From Saprospiraceae bacterium (GTDB lineage Bacteria; Bacteroidota; Bacteroidia; Chitinophagales; Saprospiraceae), in the NCBI GenBank assembly GCA_016715105.1, contig JADKBO010000026.1, positions 35,933 to 99,932 of the forward strand: a stretch of 64,000 nucleotides of DNA, given 5' to 3'. Below the pieces are notes generated by a model that saw nothing but the letters and a program-made list of their open reading frames with translations, did no database searches and was not told the DNA's origin. Of this stretch, positions 18,661 through 27,151 are shown in pieces (position 1 is the first letter of the stretch; each line of letters opens with the position of its first letter). The position numbers were made by a program, and so were the translations under genes.

Positions 18661-19323
18661 TTACGTACAGGAATGATTACCGGTGGCATATTTGAATTCC
18701 ATCCAATTCCATTTATTGAACTTTGGCATTTGACTCTTCAAGTTATCGATAAAGAACAAATCCTTCAACCCATCAAATATATTTGCTTTAGGTTCTCCCA
18801 ATTCGTTGATTGCAATTTGTTTTAAATTCTCGAAAGTTGATCCAGCGATTGACTCGCTAAAAATTAGTCCTGAAGGATATTGTGAGTCTACGCAATATAT
18901 TATTTCCTCTTGTTCAAATTTTGACGCAACCATTCTAACCATTTTAATAATATATTCAGCAATTTCTGGTTCGTGTAGATTTGCATATTTATGTTCAGGA
19001 CTTGGACATATCATAATTGTTTTCCGATTAAATCTTATATCGCAATAAAAAGTAGTTAGCCTATTTGTTCCTATAAGTATATTGATTCTTTTTTCTCCTC
19101 TACTTTCTTCAAATTCCCAGATTCTATAAAGAGACTCTAAATCTAATTTGTCATATTCCCAATTTGATTTGAGATTGGTTTGTCCGTAATTGTGATAAGC
19201 CTTTTTTCGATATTCAAAAACGTGTTTATGTATATCAGTCCAACAATCAACTATTGTTTGAATATTCAGAATTTCATGTTCCAACAGTTTATTTTCAATT
19301 ATGCAGGTAAGGTCCATTCCCAT
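18661..19323 (-). CDS. Hypothetical protein, 220 residues
   Basis: An intact soluble ORF of unknown family. It begins MGMDLTCIIENKLLEHEI and alternates helices and strands (INILIGTNRLTTFYCDIRFN, EEIIYCVDSQYPSGLIFSES), ending KYATGNHSCT. It has no signal peptide and no metal-site signature. Its shape (small, stand-alone, unrelated to its neighbours) and position next to decayed cassettes and an IS91-type element are typical of integron or genomic-island cargo. An immunity-like or cytoplasmic adaptor role is possible but not shown. Confidence 0.55.
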   Translation of the reverse strand: MGMDLTCIIENKLLEHEILNIQTIVDCWTDIHKHVFEYRKKAYHNYGQTNLKSNWEYDKLDLESLYRIWEFEESRGEKRINILIGTNRLTTFYCDIRFNRKTIMICPSPEHKYANLHEPEIAEYIIKMVRMVASKFEQEEIIYCVDSQYPSGLIFSESIAGSTFENLKQIAINELGEPKANIFDGLKDLFFIDNLKSQMPKFNKWNWMEFKYATGNHSCT

Positions 19324-19355
19324 TTTTATTCATTTGCTTGCTCATAACTCATAGG

Positions 19356-19423
19356 AATATCTACGAGTCCGCCCCAACAAATTTAAGCAATTCGTACAGA
19401 TATTTAGCGGACTCGTAGATATT
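19356..19423. repeat. 17-bp perfect inverted repeat beside the IS91-type transposase
   Basis: AATATCTACGAGTCCGC (19356-19372) and its exact complement GCGGACTCGTAGATATT (19407-19423) flank a 34-nt loop. It lies about 160 bp beyond the transposase stop. IS91-type elements carry a hairpin at the replication-origin end downstream of the transposase, so this is a candidate oriIS hairpin. A GAAC tetranucleotide, one of the IS91 target words, is at 19430-19433. Confidence 0.6.
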
Positions 19424-19584
19424 TTAGTTGAACGAATCCATGCAATGGGAATATCGAATAGACTTTACTCCTGTCTTTGGCAAAGAAATGGGTGATAATA
19501 TTATTTTTGATTGCAAGACTTGTTCCTCAAATTCATCTTACACTGATAATTGTAAGAATCCGGGTCTTTGATTCTTCATTTTTT

Positions 19585-20940
19585 TCAATATTTTTTCGGC
19601 TTGGCAATACCTTCCCAATTCTTGGTTTGCAAGAGGTTTTGATTGGGTGATATTTCGCTGGTTATCGTCGGAGATTTATTGTGAATCGAACATTTTCTAA
19701 TATTCAAATCATACCAATCCTTATCCGGTGCTAAATTTTCGAACGCAAGGTTATTTGATCCACAGATCGGGCAAGTCCTTTCATCATTGCCTGTCTCATC
19801 TTCTTCTACAATTCCGTTGAGCACTTTTATTATTTGGAATATTTTCCTGACTGTCTGTCCGTTTTGTTTTATCAAATGTGGTAAGCGTTCACCAATTTCT
19901 CGTAGCATAGTTGCGGTTGCAAGCCCATAATATCTTACTTTTCTGAAATTTGCAGGTAGAACATGCGTCAGAATTTGACCTATCGCTATGAGCGGATCTA
20001 TTGTTTTTGTCAATTGTGGCGCAGCTTTGTTTTTCTCCTGGTGCTTATAGTCATTGAAGATTAGTTTGACTTTATCTTGAATTTTATCATATCTAAGTTT
20101 CTTTTTGCTTACCCCAGTCCGGCAGATGTATCGGCCCAAATATTCTTCTATGACCTTTGTATGAGTTGTAGGTTGGCTATTAAAAACACACCACCTCACA
20201 AATTCCATCGATGTCAATCTTGATGATATTGATAAATAATATTCTTCGTCCTTTTTCTTTAATTCTGATCTGATTTCTTTTAAATACTTTAGTTTGAACA
20301 TGCTACACATCTTTCTATAGGAAGCCAATTTATTCTTTCTGTTTGGCCACTGCCATTTGTTGTCTTTATCCATTCCTCCAAAGCTAACTAAGGTGTGTAG
20401 GTGAATATGATGTTTTAAATCTGAACCAAAGGTGTGAAGTACTGCTGTCATTGCGGGGAGCGCACCTAGATTATCAGGATCTCCGCAGAGCTGTTTTATT
20501 GTCTGCCACGCCACTTTAAATAAAATGCCATATACCAATTCAGGATATTTATTGGCGATGTAATTCATTTCATGTGGCAATGTAAAAACGATGTGCTGAT
20601 ATGGACATTTTAATGTTCTACTTGCTATTTTATCTTGCCACTGCATTCTTTTTATACTTTGACATTTCGGGCATTGCGCATTTCCACATGATTTGTATAA
20701 GTAAGTTTTTGCTTTACATTTTTTGCATTTAACAACAAGGCCTCCAAGTGCTGGTGTTTTGCATTTACTTACATCTTTAATGAATTTTATTTCTCTTGCA
20801 CCTGGTTTATAAATCCTGATGTATTCTGCGCCATGAGTTCTCATCAGTGCTCCTATATCCTCATCTTCTTTCGAAAATTCAGATCGATGTCCAACTCCAA
20901 CATTGGATGTTTGATATCCTTTGACATTTGATTTACACAT
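19585..20940 (-). CDS. IS91-family transposase (Y2 rolling-circle type)
   Basis: A protein of about 451 residues. The N-terminal zinc-binding region has the cysteines CKKCKAKTYLYKSCGNAQCPKC, in two parts, preceded by CKTPALGGLVVKC, matching the 'C-R-T-A-x-L-G-G-H' lead-in of IS91 enzymes. The catalytic core shows HHIHLHTLVSFGG (HUH-like), and the region EYLGRYICRTGVSKKKLRYD should hold a catalytic Tyr. It may be intact. The frame is open up to 21042, but I choose ATG 20940; the start overlaps the recombinase stop (20853) by 88 bp. A CPICGSN motif near the C-terminus suggests another zinc site. Confidence 0.85.
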   Translation of the reverse strand: MCKSNVKGYQTSNVGVGHRSEFSKEDEDIGALMRTHGAEYIRIYKPGAREIKFIKDVSKCKTPALGGLVVKCKKCKAKTYLYKSCGNAQCPKCQSIKRMQWQDKIASRTLKCPYQHIVFTLPHEMNYIANKYPELVYGILFKVAWQTIKQLCGDPDNLGALPAMTAVLHTFGSDLKHHIHLHTLVSFGGMDKDNKWQWPNRKNKLASYRKMCSMFKLKYLKEIRSELKKKDEEYYLSISSRLTSMEFVRWCVFNSQPTTHTKVIEEYLGRYICRTGVSKKKLRYDKIQDKVKLIFNDYKHQEKNKAAPQLTKTIDPLIAIGQILTHVLPANFRKVRYYGLATATMLREIGERLPHLIKQNGQTVRKIFQIIKVLNGIVEEDETGNDERTCPICGSNNLAFENLAPDKDWYDLNIRKCSIHNKSPTITSEISPNQNLLQTKNWEGIAKPKKY

Positions 20941-21761
20941 AGGTGTAGGTATATGGCTGTGGTCTTTAATGCTGTATGACCCAACATCTTTTGTATATAA
21001 ACAACACTTGTGCCATTCTCCATATGGTGGGTTGCATAACAATGTCTGAGCGTATGTGGTGACACATCCTTTAATATTCCTGCTTTCTTTGCCGCTGATT
21101 TCACAGCTTGCTGGACGGTTCTATTCTTCATGACCTCTTGAGGATTAGCACCAAAGAACAATAGGTCTACTGGTCTGTATATCCGATAATATTCTCTGAG
21201 CACTTCTATTAGCTCAATCGGAACATCCACCAACCTATCTTTTTTTCCTTTTCCTTTTACCACCTTGATTTGTAGTCTATCTGAATCAATGTCCTTTATT
21301 CGCACATTGCTTACTTCACCCAAACGAAGCCCCGTTGCGTACACAAATAGAAACATGACTTTATATTTCAATAAACCTGCACTGTCTATTAATCTGCTTA
21401 CCTCATTAATTGAAAGTATGTCGGGCAAACTTTGCTCAGTTTTTGGCCGAGGTAGCATATCTACATCCCACTCCCTTCCACTTACCACAGCAACATATTT
21501 TTTTATCGCAGAATGGTCAATATTCACTGTTTTCCAATCCATTTTTTTGGACATTCTTTCCAATAAATATTCCCTGATTACCGCATTAGAAAATACATCA
21601 TTGTAATCGTGTTCATTACAAAATGTTAGAAATTTCTTGAAGCTACCTAAATACGATTTACGGGTTTGCTGTGGGCTATTTATTAATGTAAAATAATCTT
21701 CATAGCGTTTGATGTGATAGTTTTGTGATACCATTTTATTTGTTTTTATTATGGTATGCAT
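20853..21761 (-). CDS. Tyrosine recombinase (XerD-like integrase)
   Basis: A 302-residue recombinase. The N-terminal SAM-like core-binding domain spans residues ~15-95 (LINSPQQTRKSYLGSFKKFL). The catalytic domain follows, with all boxes: ATGLRLGEVSN (Arg), VKGKGKKDR (Lys), SPHTLRHCYATH (His-x-x-Arg), MLGHTALKTTAIYLHLC (His and nucleophile Tyr). It may be active. Its gene overlaps the IS91-type transposase gene and starts 96 bp after the larger recombinase ends. Such recombinase-transposase pairs occur in some IS91-type elements and may help resolve or integrate the element. This ATG (21761) and one at 21734 are both possible starts. Confidence 0.85.
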   Translation of the reverse strand: MHTIIKTNKMVSQNYHIKRYEDYFTLINSPQQTRKSYLGSFKKFLTFCNEHDYNDVFSNAVIREYLLERMSKKMDWKTVNIDHSAIKKYVAVVSGREWDVDMLPRPKTEQSLPDILSINEVSRLIDSAGLLKYKVMFLFVYATGLRLGEVSNVRIKDIDSDRLQIKVVKGKGKKDRLVDVPIELIEVLREYYRIYRPVDLLFFGANPQEVMKNRTVQQAVKSAAKKAGILKDVSPHTLRHCYATHHMENGTSVVYIQKMLGHTALKTTAIYLHLCVNQMSKDIKHPMLELDIDLNFRKKMRI

Positions 21762-21857
21762 AGACCAATCTTTGTGCCTAATTGGTATTTATCCGAAGTG
21801 TTTTGGGATTGTTTTTTCGGGTTTGTTCAACTTCCTTATATCTGCGTATTTCTTGTA

Positions 21858-23657
21858 TCAAACATTCGCATTTTTCTGAAATTTATTACCCAAATTTAAT
21901 TGATCTATCGGGCTTTTTATAGTTTCTAGCTTTGCATTTGTTACATGTGTGTAAATTAATGTGGTCTTGATATCTTTGTGTCCCAACAATTCTTGAATGT
22001 ATCGCACGTCTGTGCCATTGTCTAAAAGATGAGTTGCAAAACAATGTCTCAGGACATGTGGTGTGACAGTCCTTGTGATTCCTGCCTTTTTTGCGGCATG
22101 CTTTACTACTTGTTGTACACTTCTTGGACTGTATTGATGTTCCCCATCTTGTCCTTCGAATAAATAATATTTTGGTTGATAGCTATCGAAATAATAAACA
22201 AAAACTTCTTTTAATACCTGACTCAACATGACCATGCGATCTTTCTTGCCTTTACCTCCCTTTACCATAATTTGATTCCTCTCCCAGAAAATGTCATTGA
22301 TGGTAATGTTGAGCAATTCTTGAAGTCTTATACCTGAACTATACAATGCATAAAGCATGGTAATATGTTTAAGATTATCCAAAGATCTCAGCATTCTATC
22401 CACTTCCTGAATAGTAAGAAGTTTTGGTAAAGTATGGCTTTGCTTAGGCCTTTGGACCTCCTCCAATTTGAAGTCACTTCTGAAAATAACTTTAGCATAA
22501 TAAAACTTGATGGAATTGATATGTGTATGCAAAAGTGCTTCTGATGCATTTTTGCATGCAATGGTCGCCATATAGTCGTTGACATGAGATGTTTCCAATA
22601 AATTCAAATGATCTTCTCCGAAATGTTGCACAAAAGAAGCAAAAGATCCAGTGTAGGATTTTATAGTGTTCCAACTGTACCTCATTCTTATCATGGTGTT
22701 TACATATACTGTCAAAGTAGTTCTTAGAGGTGCACCAAATTTTCCCAGAAGAAATTGTTTTCGTTCCTCAGGACTTTTTGATTCAATTACAAAATCACCT
22801 TTGTGTAATACCACCTTGTTGATTATCCTCGCTCCATCTGTTTCGTAATGTTCTACAATCCTGTCCAGAAGAGTTTGTTCTTTAGGAATAAGCCATCGTT
22901 TGAAATCTGCCTGATAATCTCTTTGAGGCAATGCTTTCAGGAATTCAAAATCAGCTTGACTTCCTTTTACTCGCAATAAAAAATGCTTTGGAAACTCTGG
23001 ACTGGAAAATAATTCAACAACATATGGATCCTCTACCTCCATTATTAGCGTGTAACATTGCAAATAGCTTTCCTGATTCCAATACAAAAAACGTTGTTGG
23101 AGTTTGTCAAGATTTTGTGAAGTCCCTTTTACCACCCAATTTTGATACTTGGTATTCCAATAGGTTTTGTCCAAGGATCTTAAAAAAGTGGCATCATTAG
23201 GATTATAAGGTGTTTGAATGAAAAAATTTCCACCATTCAAGACAATGGATGTTTTCGTTGAATGTTTTGTGATTTCAGGTTTTGTTTCCCTTATGTCTGC
23301 AGCCTTTGGTTCGCTCTTTGGAGGCAATACAGAAGACTCTTCTGTCATATCGTGACTGGAAGATATACCGGTATGGACATCTTTTGATAGAGCGGCATCG
23401 ATGGTTCCGGTTGATTGTGTTTTATTTGCTAATCCAACATTGTTTGTTTCATTTATTAAATCAAGTACTTTTTGATAGTGCTCTTTGGTGTAGGGAAGCA
23501 ACCAACAATTATATGTTTTGGAATATTTGCGGTCGGGTAAGGTTTTTATGCATTCGACCACCTTCAAATCATAATTGAAGGATATAGCAATTTGATCCTG
23601 TCCGTTGTGAAAGATTTTACTCAGGGTGATTTTTTGATCAAATAGGGTCAATTGCAT
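21858..23657 (-). CDS. Tyrosine recombinase with triply repeated N-terminal domain
   Basis: About 599 residues from ATG 23657 (MQLTLFDQ); the upstream TTG at 23681 is weaker. The last ~180 residues are a complete XerD-like catalytic domain: SSGIRLQELLN, VKGGKGKKDRMV, TPHVLRHCFATHLL, ELLGHKDIKTTLIYTHV. A core-binding domain lies at about 315-400. Before it, three copies of a ~45-residue module occur at about 22-69, 145-191 and 225-273, each with a Y-x(6)-W-(L/V)-(L/V/I) core (RKYSKTYNCWLLP, TYWNTKYQNWVVK, RDYQADFKRWLIP). The shape recalls the HARP domain of annealing helicases, so it may bind DNA. No integron-integrase-specific insert is seen. Confidence 0.8.
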   Translation of the reverse strand: MQLTLFDQKITLSKIFHNGQDQIAISFNYDLKVVECIKTLPDRKYSKTYNCWLLPYTKEHYQKVLDLINETNNVGLANKTQSTGTIDAALSKDVHTGISSSHDMTEESSVLPPKSEPKAADIRETKPEITKHSTKTSIVLNGGNFFIQTPYNPNDATFLRSLDKTYWNTKYQNWVVKGTSQNLDKLQQRFLYWNQESYLQCYTLIMEVEDPYVVELFSSPEFPKHFLLRVKGSQADFEFLKALPQRDYQADFKRWLIPKEQTLLDRIVEHYETDGARIINKVVLHKGDFVIESKSPEERKQFLLGKFGAPLRTTLTVYVNTMIRMRYSWNTIKSYTGSFASFVQHFGEDHLNLLETSHVNDYMATIACKNASEALLHTHINSIKFYYAKVIFRSDFKLEEVQRPKQSHTLPKLLTIQEVDRMLRSLDNLKHITMLYALYSSGIRLQELLNITINDIFWERNQIMVKGGKGKKDRMVMLSQVLKEVFVYYFDSYQPKYYLFEGQDGEHQYSPRSVQQVVKHAAKKAGITRTVTPHVLRHCFATHLLDNGTDVRYIQELLGHKDIKTTLIYTHVTNAKLETIKSPIDQLNLGNKFQKNANV

Positions 23658-23733
23658 TACAAAATAAATGATGAACTGCAAATATAATATTTACCAATTA
23701 ATATGGATAAAAATTATTAATGGAAAAAATGAT

Positions 23734-23774
23734 CCACATCACCTACTTATGTGGCATGGCGAAACCGTTTCAAG
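23734..23774. repeat. Hairpins and CAAG at upstream edge of the mobile module
   Basis: CCACAT (23734-23739) and ATGTGG (23749-23754) pair around a 9-nt loop; GAAAC (23761-23765) and GTTTC (23767-23771) follow, ending in CAAG (23771-23774). This lies between the large recombinase and lipA and is a candidate terminus of the element. Confidence 0.4.
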
Positions 23775-23835
23775 TTTTAAGCCTGAAAGATTATTAGACA
23801 TTCAAATAAAAAAAGAAAAATTATAAACCCTTGGC

Positions 23836-24720
23836 CTACAAGTGGCGCTCCGCATGATAACTAGACCTTACCAAAGGTCCGCTCTCCACAAAATTGAAGC
23901 CTTTTTCAAGGCCGACGGCTTTGTATTCTGCAAAAACCTCGGGGCGGATGAATTCTGCGATGTTGATGTGCATTTTGGTGGGTTGCAGGTATTGGCCAAT
24001 GGTGAGTACGTCGCAGCCATGAGCGATCAAATCATCCATGGCTTTGTACACTTCCTCCTGGGTTTCGCCGAGGCCGACCATGATACCAGATTTTGTCCTT
24101 TTGCCAAAGGCTTTGGTGCGCGCGATTTGCTCCAGACTTCTGCTGTATTTGGCTTGCGGACGCACGAGCCTGTACAACCTTTCTACGGTTTCCATATTGT
24201 GGGAAACGACTTCCTGGCCGGGATTGATCATGACTTCCAGGGCTTCCCAGTTTGACTTGACGTCTGGAATGAGGGTTTCTATGGTGGTTTCGGGACTGAG
24301 TTCTTTGGTGAATTTCACGGTGTCGTGCCAGACAGAAGCACCCTTGTCTTTCAACTCATCTCTGTTGACAGAAGTGATGACGGCGTGTTTTACCTGCATC
24401 AATTTGATGGCTTCGGCAACACGGCGTGGTTCGTCGGTATCGTATTCATTGGGTCTACCGGTTTTCACCGCACAAAAAGAACAAGAGCGCGTACAGACAT
24501 TTCCCAAAATCATAAAGGTGGCCGTGCCAGCGCCCCAACATTCACCCATGTTTGGGCAATTGCCGCTTTGACAGATGGTGTGCAATTTGTATTCATCCAC
24601 CAAACTGCGCACGCGGCGATAGTCTTCACCAATGGGCAACTTGACCCTGAGCCAGTCAGGTTTTTTGGTTCTTTTTGGTTCCTCGACTGTGACGTCTGAA
24701 ATGATTGGTAATTCTAACAC
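23836..24720 (-). CDS. lipA: Lipoyl synthase
   Basis: A 294-residue radical-SAM enzyme that inserts two sulfurs into protein-bound octanoyl groups to make the lipoyl cofactor of 2-oxoacid dehydrogenases and glycine cleavage. Both cluster motifs are intact: the auxiliary cluster Cys at 50, 55 and 61 (CQSGNCPNMGEC) and the radical-SAM CxxxCxxC at 76, 80 and 83 (CTRSCSFC). The C-terminal RSSYHAE, containing the auxiliary-cluster Ser, is present. Length is normal. It starts 41 bp after the outer-membrane-type gene at 24762, in the same direction. The opposite strand is unusually open here but carries no gene. Confidence 0.95.
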   Translation of the reverse strand: MLELPIISDVTVEEPKRTKKPDWLRVKLPIGEDYRRVRSLVDEYKLHTICQSGNCPNMGECWGAGTATFMILGNVCTRSCSFCAVKTGRPNEYDTDEPRRVAEAIKLMQVKHAVITSVNRDELKDKGASVWHDTVKFTKELSPETTIETLIPDVKSNWEALEVMINPGQEVVSHNMETVERLYRLVRPQAKYSRSLEQIARTKAFGKRTKSGIMVGLGETQEEVYKAMDDLIAHGCDVLTIGQYLQPTKMHINIAEFIRPEVFAEYKAVGLEKGFNFVESGPLVRSSYHAERHL

Positions 24721-24761
24721 GATATGTCCTCTTGAAATAAATAAAATGAGTGCAATGAAAA

Positions 24762-25589
24762 TCAGTTGCGCTTTCCGAATTGCAAATTTACATAAAGATT
24801 GAGAAAGTATGGTTTGTTTCTCACGACTGGCGTTTCTACCATGAGGGGTAGTTTTTTGATGAATACGTCGGCCATCATGCCCACTTCAATGGATTTGGCG
24901 ACTTTATCATTGGTGCCCAGGGAGAAGAAAACGCTTGCTTTGCCTTGAATGCCGGGTGCGATGGACAGTTCTTTGAGTCCATTTGACCAGTTTGCCCGAC
25001 CATAAATGTCAGAGTTATTCAAAAACTTATTGGCATTTTCGGTAGTGTATTTTTCGACCTTTAATTCGGCGCCTGTTCTGCCGTCGATGATTTTGGGATA
25101 AATCAATTCCAGGTAATAAGGTTTGATGATGGCCATAGACGCACCTCCTTCCAAATTGTAACCGATGGAAACGCCTCTTCTTTTGGCTTGGTCAGTCAAA
25201 TATCTTTTCACACCCTTGCCCAATCTGGCCACAAAAACATCGTTTTGTTTTCCAAATTTATAAGAAGAGCTGAGGCGGTTGAAAACAAAGGCATTGTTTC
25301 TATTCTGTGGGGATTCTCTTGGGTCATTGAGTTTTCCGAGTTCGACTTGATAATATAAGGTCTTATAATAGGTGCGGATACTACCCCAGTTATAAGCAAT
25401 GGCATATCCATTGGTATGTACGCGCAGGTCAATTGTTTTTTCGGTGTTGTACACGACATTGGCAGGATTGATCTCAGAGACGATCTGAGCATCCATCAAA
25501 AATGGTACAAAAACCATTAGAAGCATGAAATAAAATCTGTTCACCCACTTAAGTTTAAAATGTTTCGGATCATTTCTATTGAAACGCAC
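24762..25589 (-). CDS. Conserved exported protein, probable outer-membrane barrel
   Basis: A 260-275-residue protein. A signal peptide is clear (MLLMVFVPFLMDAQ after a basic n-region). GTG at 25544 (VNRFYFML) gives the cleanest start; GTG at 25589 extends it. The mature part is rich in alternating aromatic/polar strands (GYAIAYNWGSIRTYYKTLYY, GVSIGYNLEGGASMAI, KPYFLNLYVNLQFGK) and ends with a strand closing on Phe-Gly-Lys-Arg-Asn, as outer-membrane barrels do. No enzymatic motif is seen. It lies 41 bp upstream of lipA; this pairing may be only an operon convenience. Confidence 0.6.
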   Translation of the reverse strand: MRFNRNDPKHFKLKWVNRFYFMLLMVFVPFLMDAQIVSEINPANVVYNTEKTIDLRVHTNGYAIAYNWGSIRTYYKTLYYQVELGKLNDPRESPQNRNNAFVFNRLSSSYKFGKQNDVFVARLGKGVKRYLTDQAKRRGVSIGYNLEGGASMAIIKPYYLELIYPKIIDGRTGAELKVEKYTTENANKFLNNSDIYGRANWSNGLKELSIAPGIQGKASVFFSLGTNDKVAKSIEVGMMADVFIKKLPLMVETPVVRNKPYFLNLYVNLQFGKRN

Positions 25590-26365
25590 AAAACAATATT
25601 TCTAATTTAACCGATTAAAAATAAATATTCGTAAGTCATAATCGGTTACAAAGTGCCATTTTTTTTGCTTTTTGACATTTTCTTACAAACGCTTTGGATA
25701 GATTTGCTCATATTGAATGTTGTGTTACCCAAAAAAGCATTCGTAGAAAGTAAAGATAAACATCTTAAGCAATAATTATCAAACAGTTAAACAGACATTA
25801 GGATCACTAAAAGCGGTATTATTTTGACAATGATTCAAATGGGACAAAGAGTGGACATAATTTAGAGAAATTCTAAGCTAAGTAAATGGCTATTTTAAGG
25901 CCTTTCAATGGCATGATTTGGCGATAAATTTTGTAATCTTGGCTTGCAATTTGGATGCGGACGAGAAATGTGAAATGTGAAATGTGAAATGTGAAATGTG
26001 AGATGAGAGATGTGAGATGTGAGATGTGAGATGTGAGATGTGAGATGTGAGATGTGAGATGTGAGATGAGAGATGAGAGATGTGAGATGTGAGAAATGAA
26101 AATGTGATGATGTGAGATGAGATGAAATGTGAGATGAAGATGAGAGATGAGAGATGAGAGATGAGAGATGAAAGATGAGAGATGAGAGATGAGAGATGAG
26201 AGATGAGAGATGAGAGATGTGAGATGAAAGTGGTTAGTTAAGTCAAGACCTCTTTTTTTCAACTTGTGGCTAGAGGAACATGCCTTTTATCTTGCTTCTT
26301 TTTTCTTCTAAATCTATTGTTTGAAGGATACCTTTATATTAATAAGAGTTTAAAATAGGACGTAT
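25590..26365. other. Intergenic region before upp, with VNTR
   Basis: This 776-bp gap between divergent genes holds AT-rich sequence and then the heptamer tandem repeat at 25963-26229. Between the repeat and upp the only promoter-like word is TACCTTTA (26327-26334), one mismatch from TAnnTTTG. No RNA gene was recognised. Confidence 0.5.
25963..26229. repeat. Heptamer tandem repeat (ARATGWG) array
   Basis: About 265 bp of near-perfect 7-bp units: first GAAATGT units, then GAGATGT and GAGATGA units in blocks, with a few irregular spacers around 26095-26135. Because 21 bp is three units, the minus strand stays open as a 7-residue SHLSSLI-type repeat, but there is no sign that it is a gene. It lies about 140 bp upstream of upp. 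Confidence 0.9.
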
Positions 26366-27016
26366 ATGATATATAATTTTGCTGATCATACCTCTGTAAT
26401 TTCTCAATATCTCACAGAGATGCGGGACATCAAAACGCAGAATGATAAGATGCGCTTTCGCAATAACCTCATGCGTGTGGCTCAGATCATGGCTTATGAA
26501 ATCAGTAAGGAGCTGATGTACGAGGTGGTGCAGATCGATACGCCTCTGGGTATTGCTCCGTGTAAAAAAATATCGGATAAAATCGTGGTGGCTTCCATTC
26601 TCCGCGCAGGATTACCCATGCATAATGGATTTTTGGAGATATTGGAACAAGCAGAAAATGCCTTTATATCTGCCTATAGACAACACCACAAGGACGGGAC
26701 TTTTGACATCAAGTTGGAGTATGTGACGTGTCCGAATTTGGAAGGAAAGGTTTTGATCATTGTCGATCCTATGTTGGCCACAGGCGCTTCCATCGAGAGT
26801 ACGCTGAAAAGTTTGGAGGAATTTGGCAAGCCCAAAAATGTACACATTGCAACCGTTATCGCTTCGACTCAAGGCGTGAATCACGTCAGACGACTTTTTC
26901 CTAAAGCTAAAATCTGGACGGGTGCCATTGACGAAGAACTGACGGCAAAGTCGTACATCGTACCGGGCCTTGGTGATGCCGGAGACTTGGCATTCGGTAC
27001 GAAACTCCAAGAGTAG
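26366..27016 (+). CDS. upp: Uracil phosphoribosyltransferase
   Basis: A 216-residue salvage enzyme making UMP from uracil and PRPP. Diagnostic elements: ILRAGLPMHNGFLEIL (uracil-site Arg region), the PRPP loop VDPMLATGASIESTL, ATVIASTQGVNHVRRLFP and the C-terminal YIVPGLGDAGDLAFGT, which closes over uracil. Length is normal. It is a single gene; with tdk at 33 kb it gives pyrimidine salvage capacity. The upstream VNTR could influence expression. Confidence 0.95.
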   Translation: MIYNFADHTSVISQYLTEMRDIKTQNDKMRFRNNLMRVAQIMAYEISKELMYEVVQIDTPLGIAPCKKISDKIVVASILRAGLPMHNGFLEILEQAENAFISAYRQHHKDGTFDIKLEYVTCPNLEGKVLIIVDPMLATGASIESTLKSLEEFGKPKNVHIATVIASTQGVNHVRRLFPKAKIWTGAIDEELTAKSYIVPGLGDAGDLAFGTKLQE

Positions 27017-27078
27017 GAGGGCTCTTTTTTAGCTTATTTTTATTCGAAAGCGCTTGTAAATCAGACTTTTCAATCAAA

Positions 27079-27120
27079 AATCCTAATTTACTGACATGAT
27101 AATGTCTAATATCTAGGATT
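27079..27120. promoter_or_regulatory. Candidate operator of the S24 repressor gene
   Basis: Two nested symmetries lie just upstream of the promoter: an outer AATCCTA (27079-27085) / TAGGATT (27114-27120) and an inner GACAT (27093-27097) / ATGTC (27102-27106). The adjacent gene encodes an XRE-type DNA-binding repressor, so autoregulation at this site is plausible. Confidence 0.45.
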
Positions 27121-27126
27121 TCTCTA

Positions 27127-27134
27127 TATATTTG
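27127..27134 (+). promoter_or_regulatory. -7 box of the S24 repressor gene
   Basis: TATATTTG is an exact TAnnTTTG match 18 bp before the ATG at 27152, predicting a very short leader. Confidence 0.5.
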
Positions 27135-27151
27135 TCCACACTGTTTGCTAC

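Larger units (their letters stand above)
19356..23774 (-). mobile_element. Composite mobile module: two tyrosine recombinases plus IS91-type transposase
   Basis: Three same-strand genes (23657 to 21858, 21761 to 20853, 20940 to 19585) form one unit with a short gap and then an overlap. One edge has the 17-bp inverted repeat at 19356-19423. The other has a CCACAT/ATGTGG hairpin at 23734-23754 and CGAAACCGTTTCAAG at 23760-23774, ending in CAAG, an IS91-type target word. Boundaries are inferred from these signs only. The unit separates decayed cassettes from lipA, so it probably inserted at the edge of a conserved region. Confidence 0.5.

Noticed and set aside
21858..23657. Integron integrase (IntI)
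   Set aside because: The catalytic boxes fit XerD-like recombinases, but the IntI-specific insert between the Lys box and the HxxR box is not seen.
24038..24571. 177-codon ORF antisense to lipA
   Set aside because: LipA is intact and conserved on the minus strand; the antisense frame has no start context or motif.
25873..26262. Minus-strand 129-codon ORF of SHLSSLI repeats
   Set aside because: It is a by-product of the 7-bp repeat; composition is low-complexity and there is no start signal.
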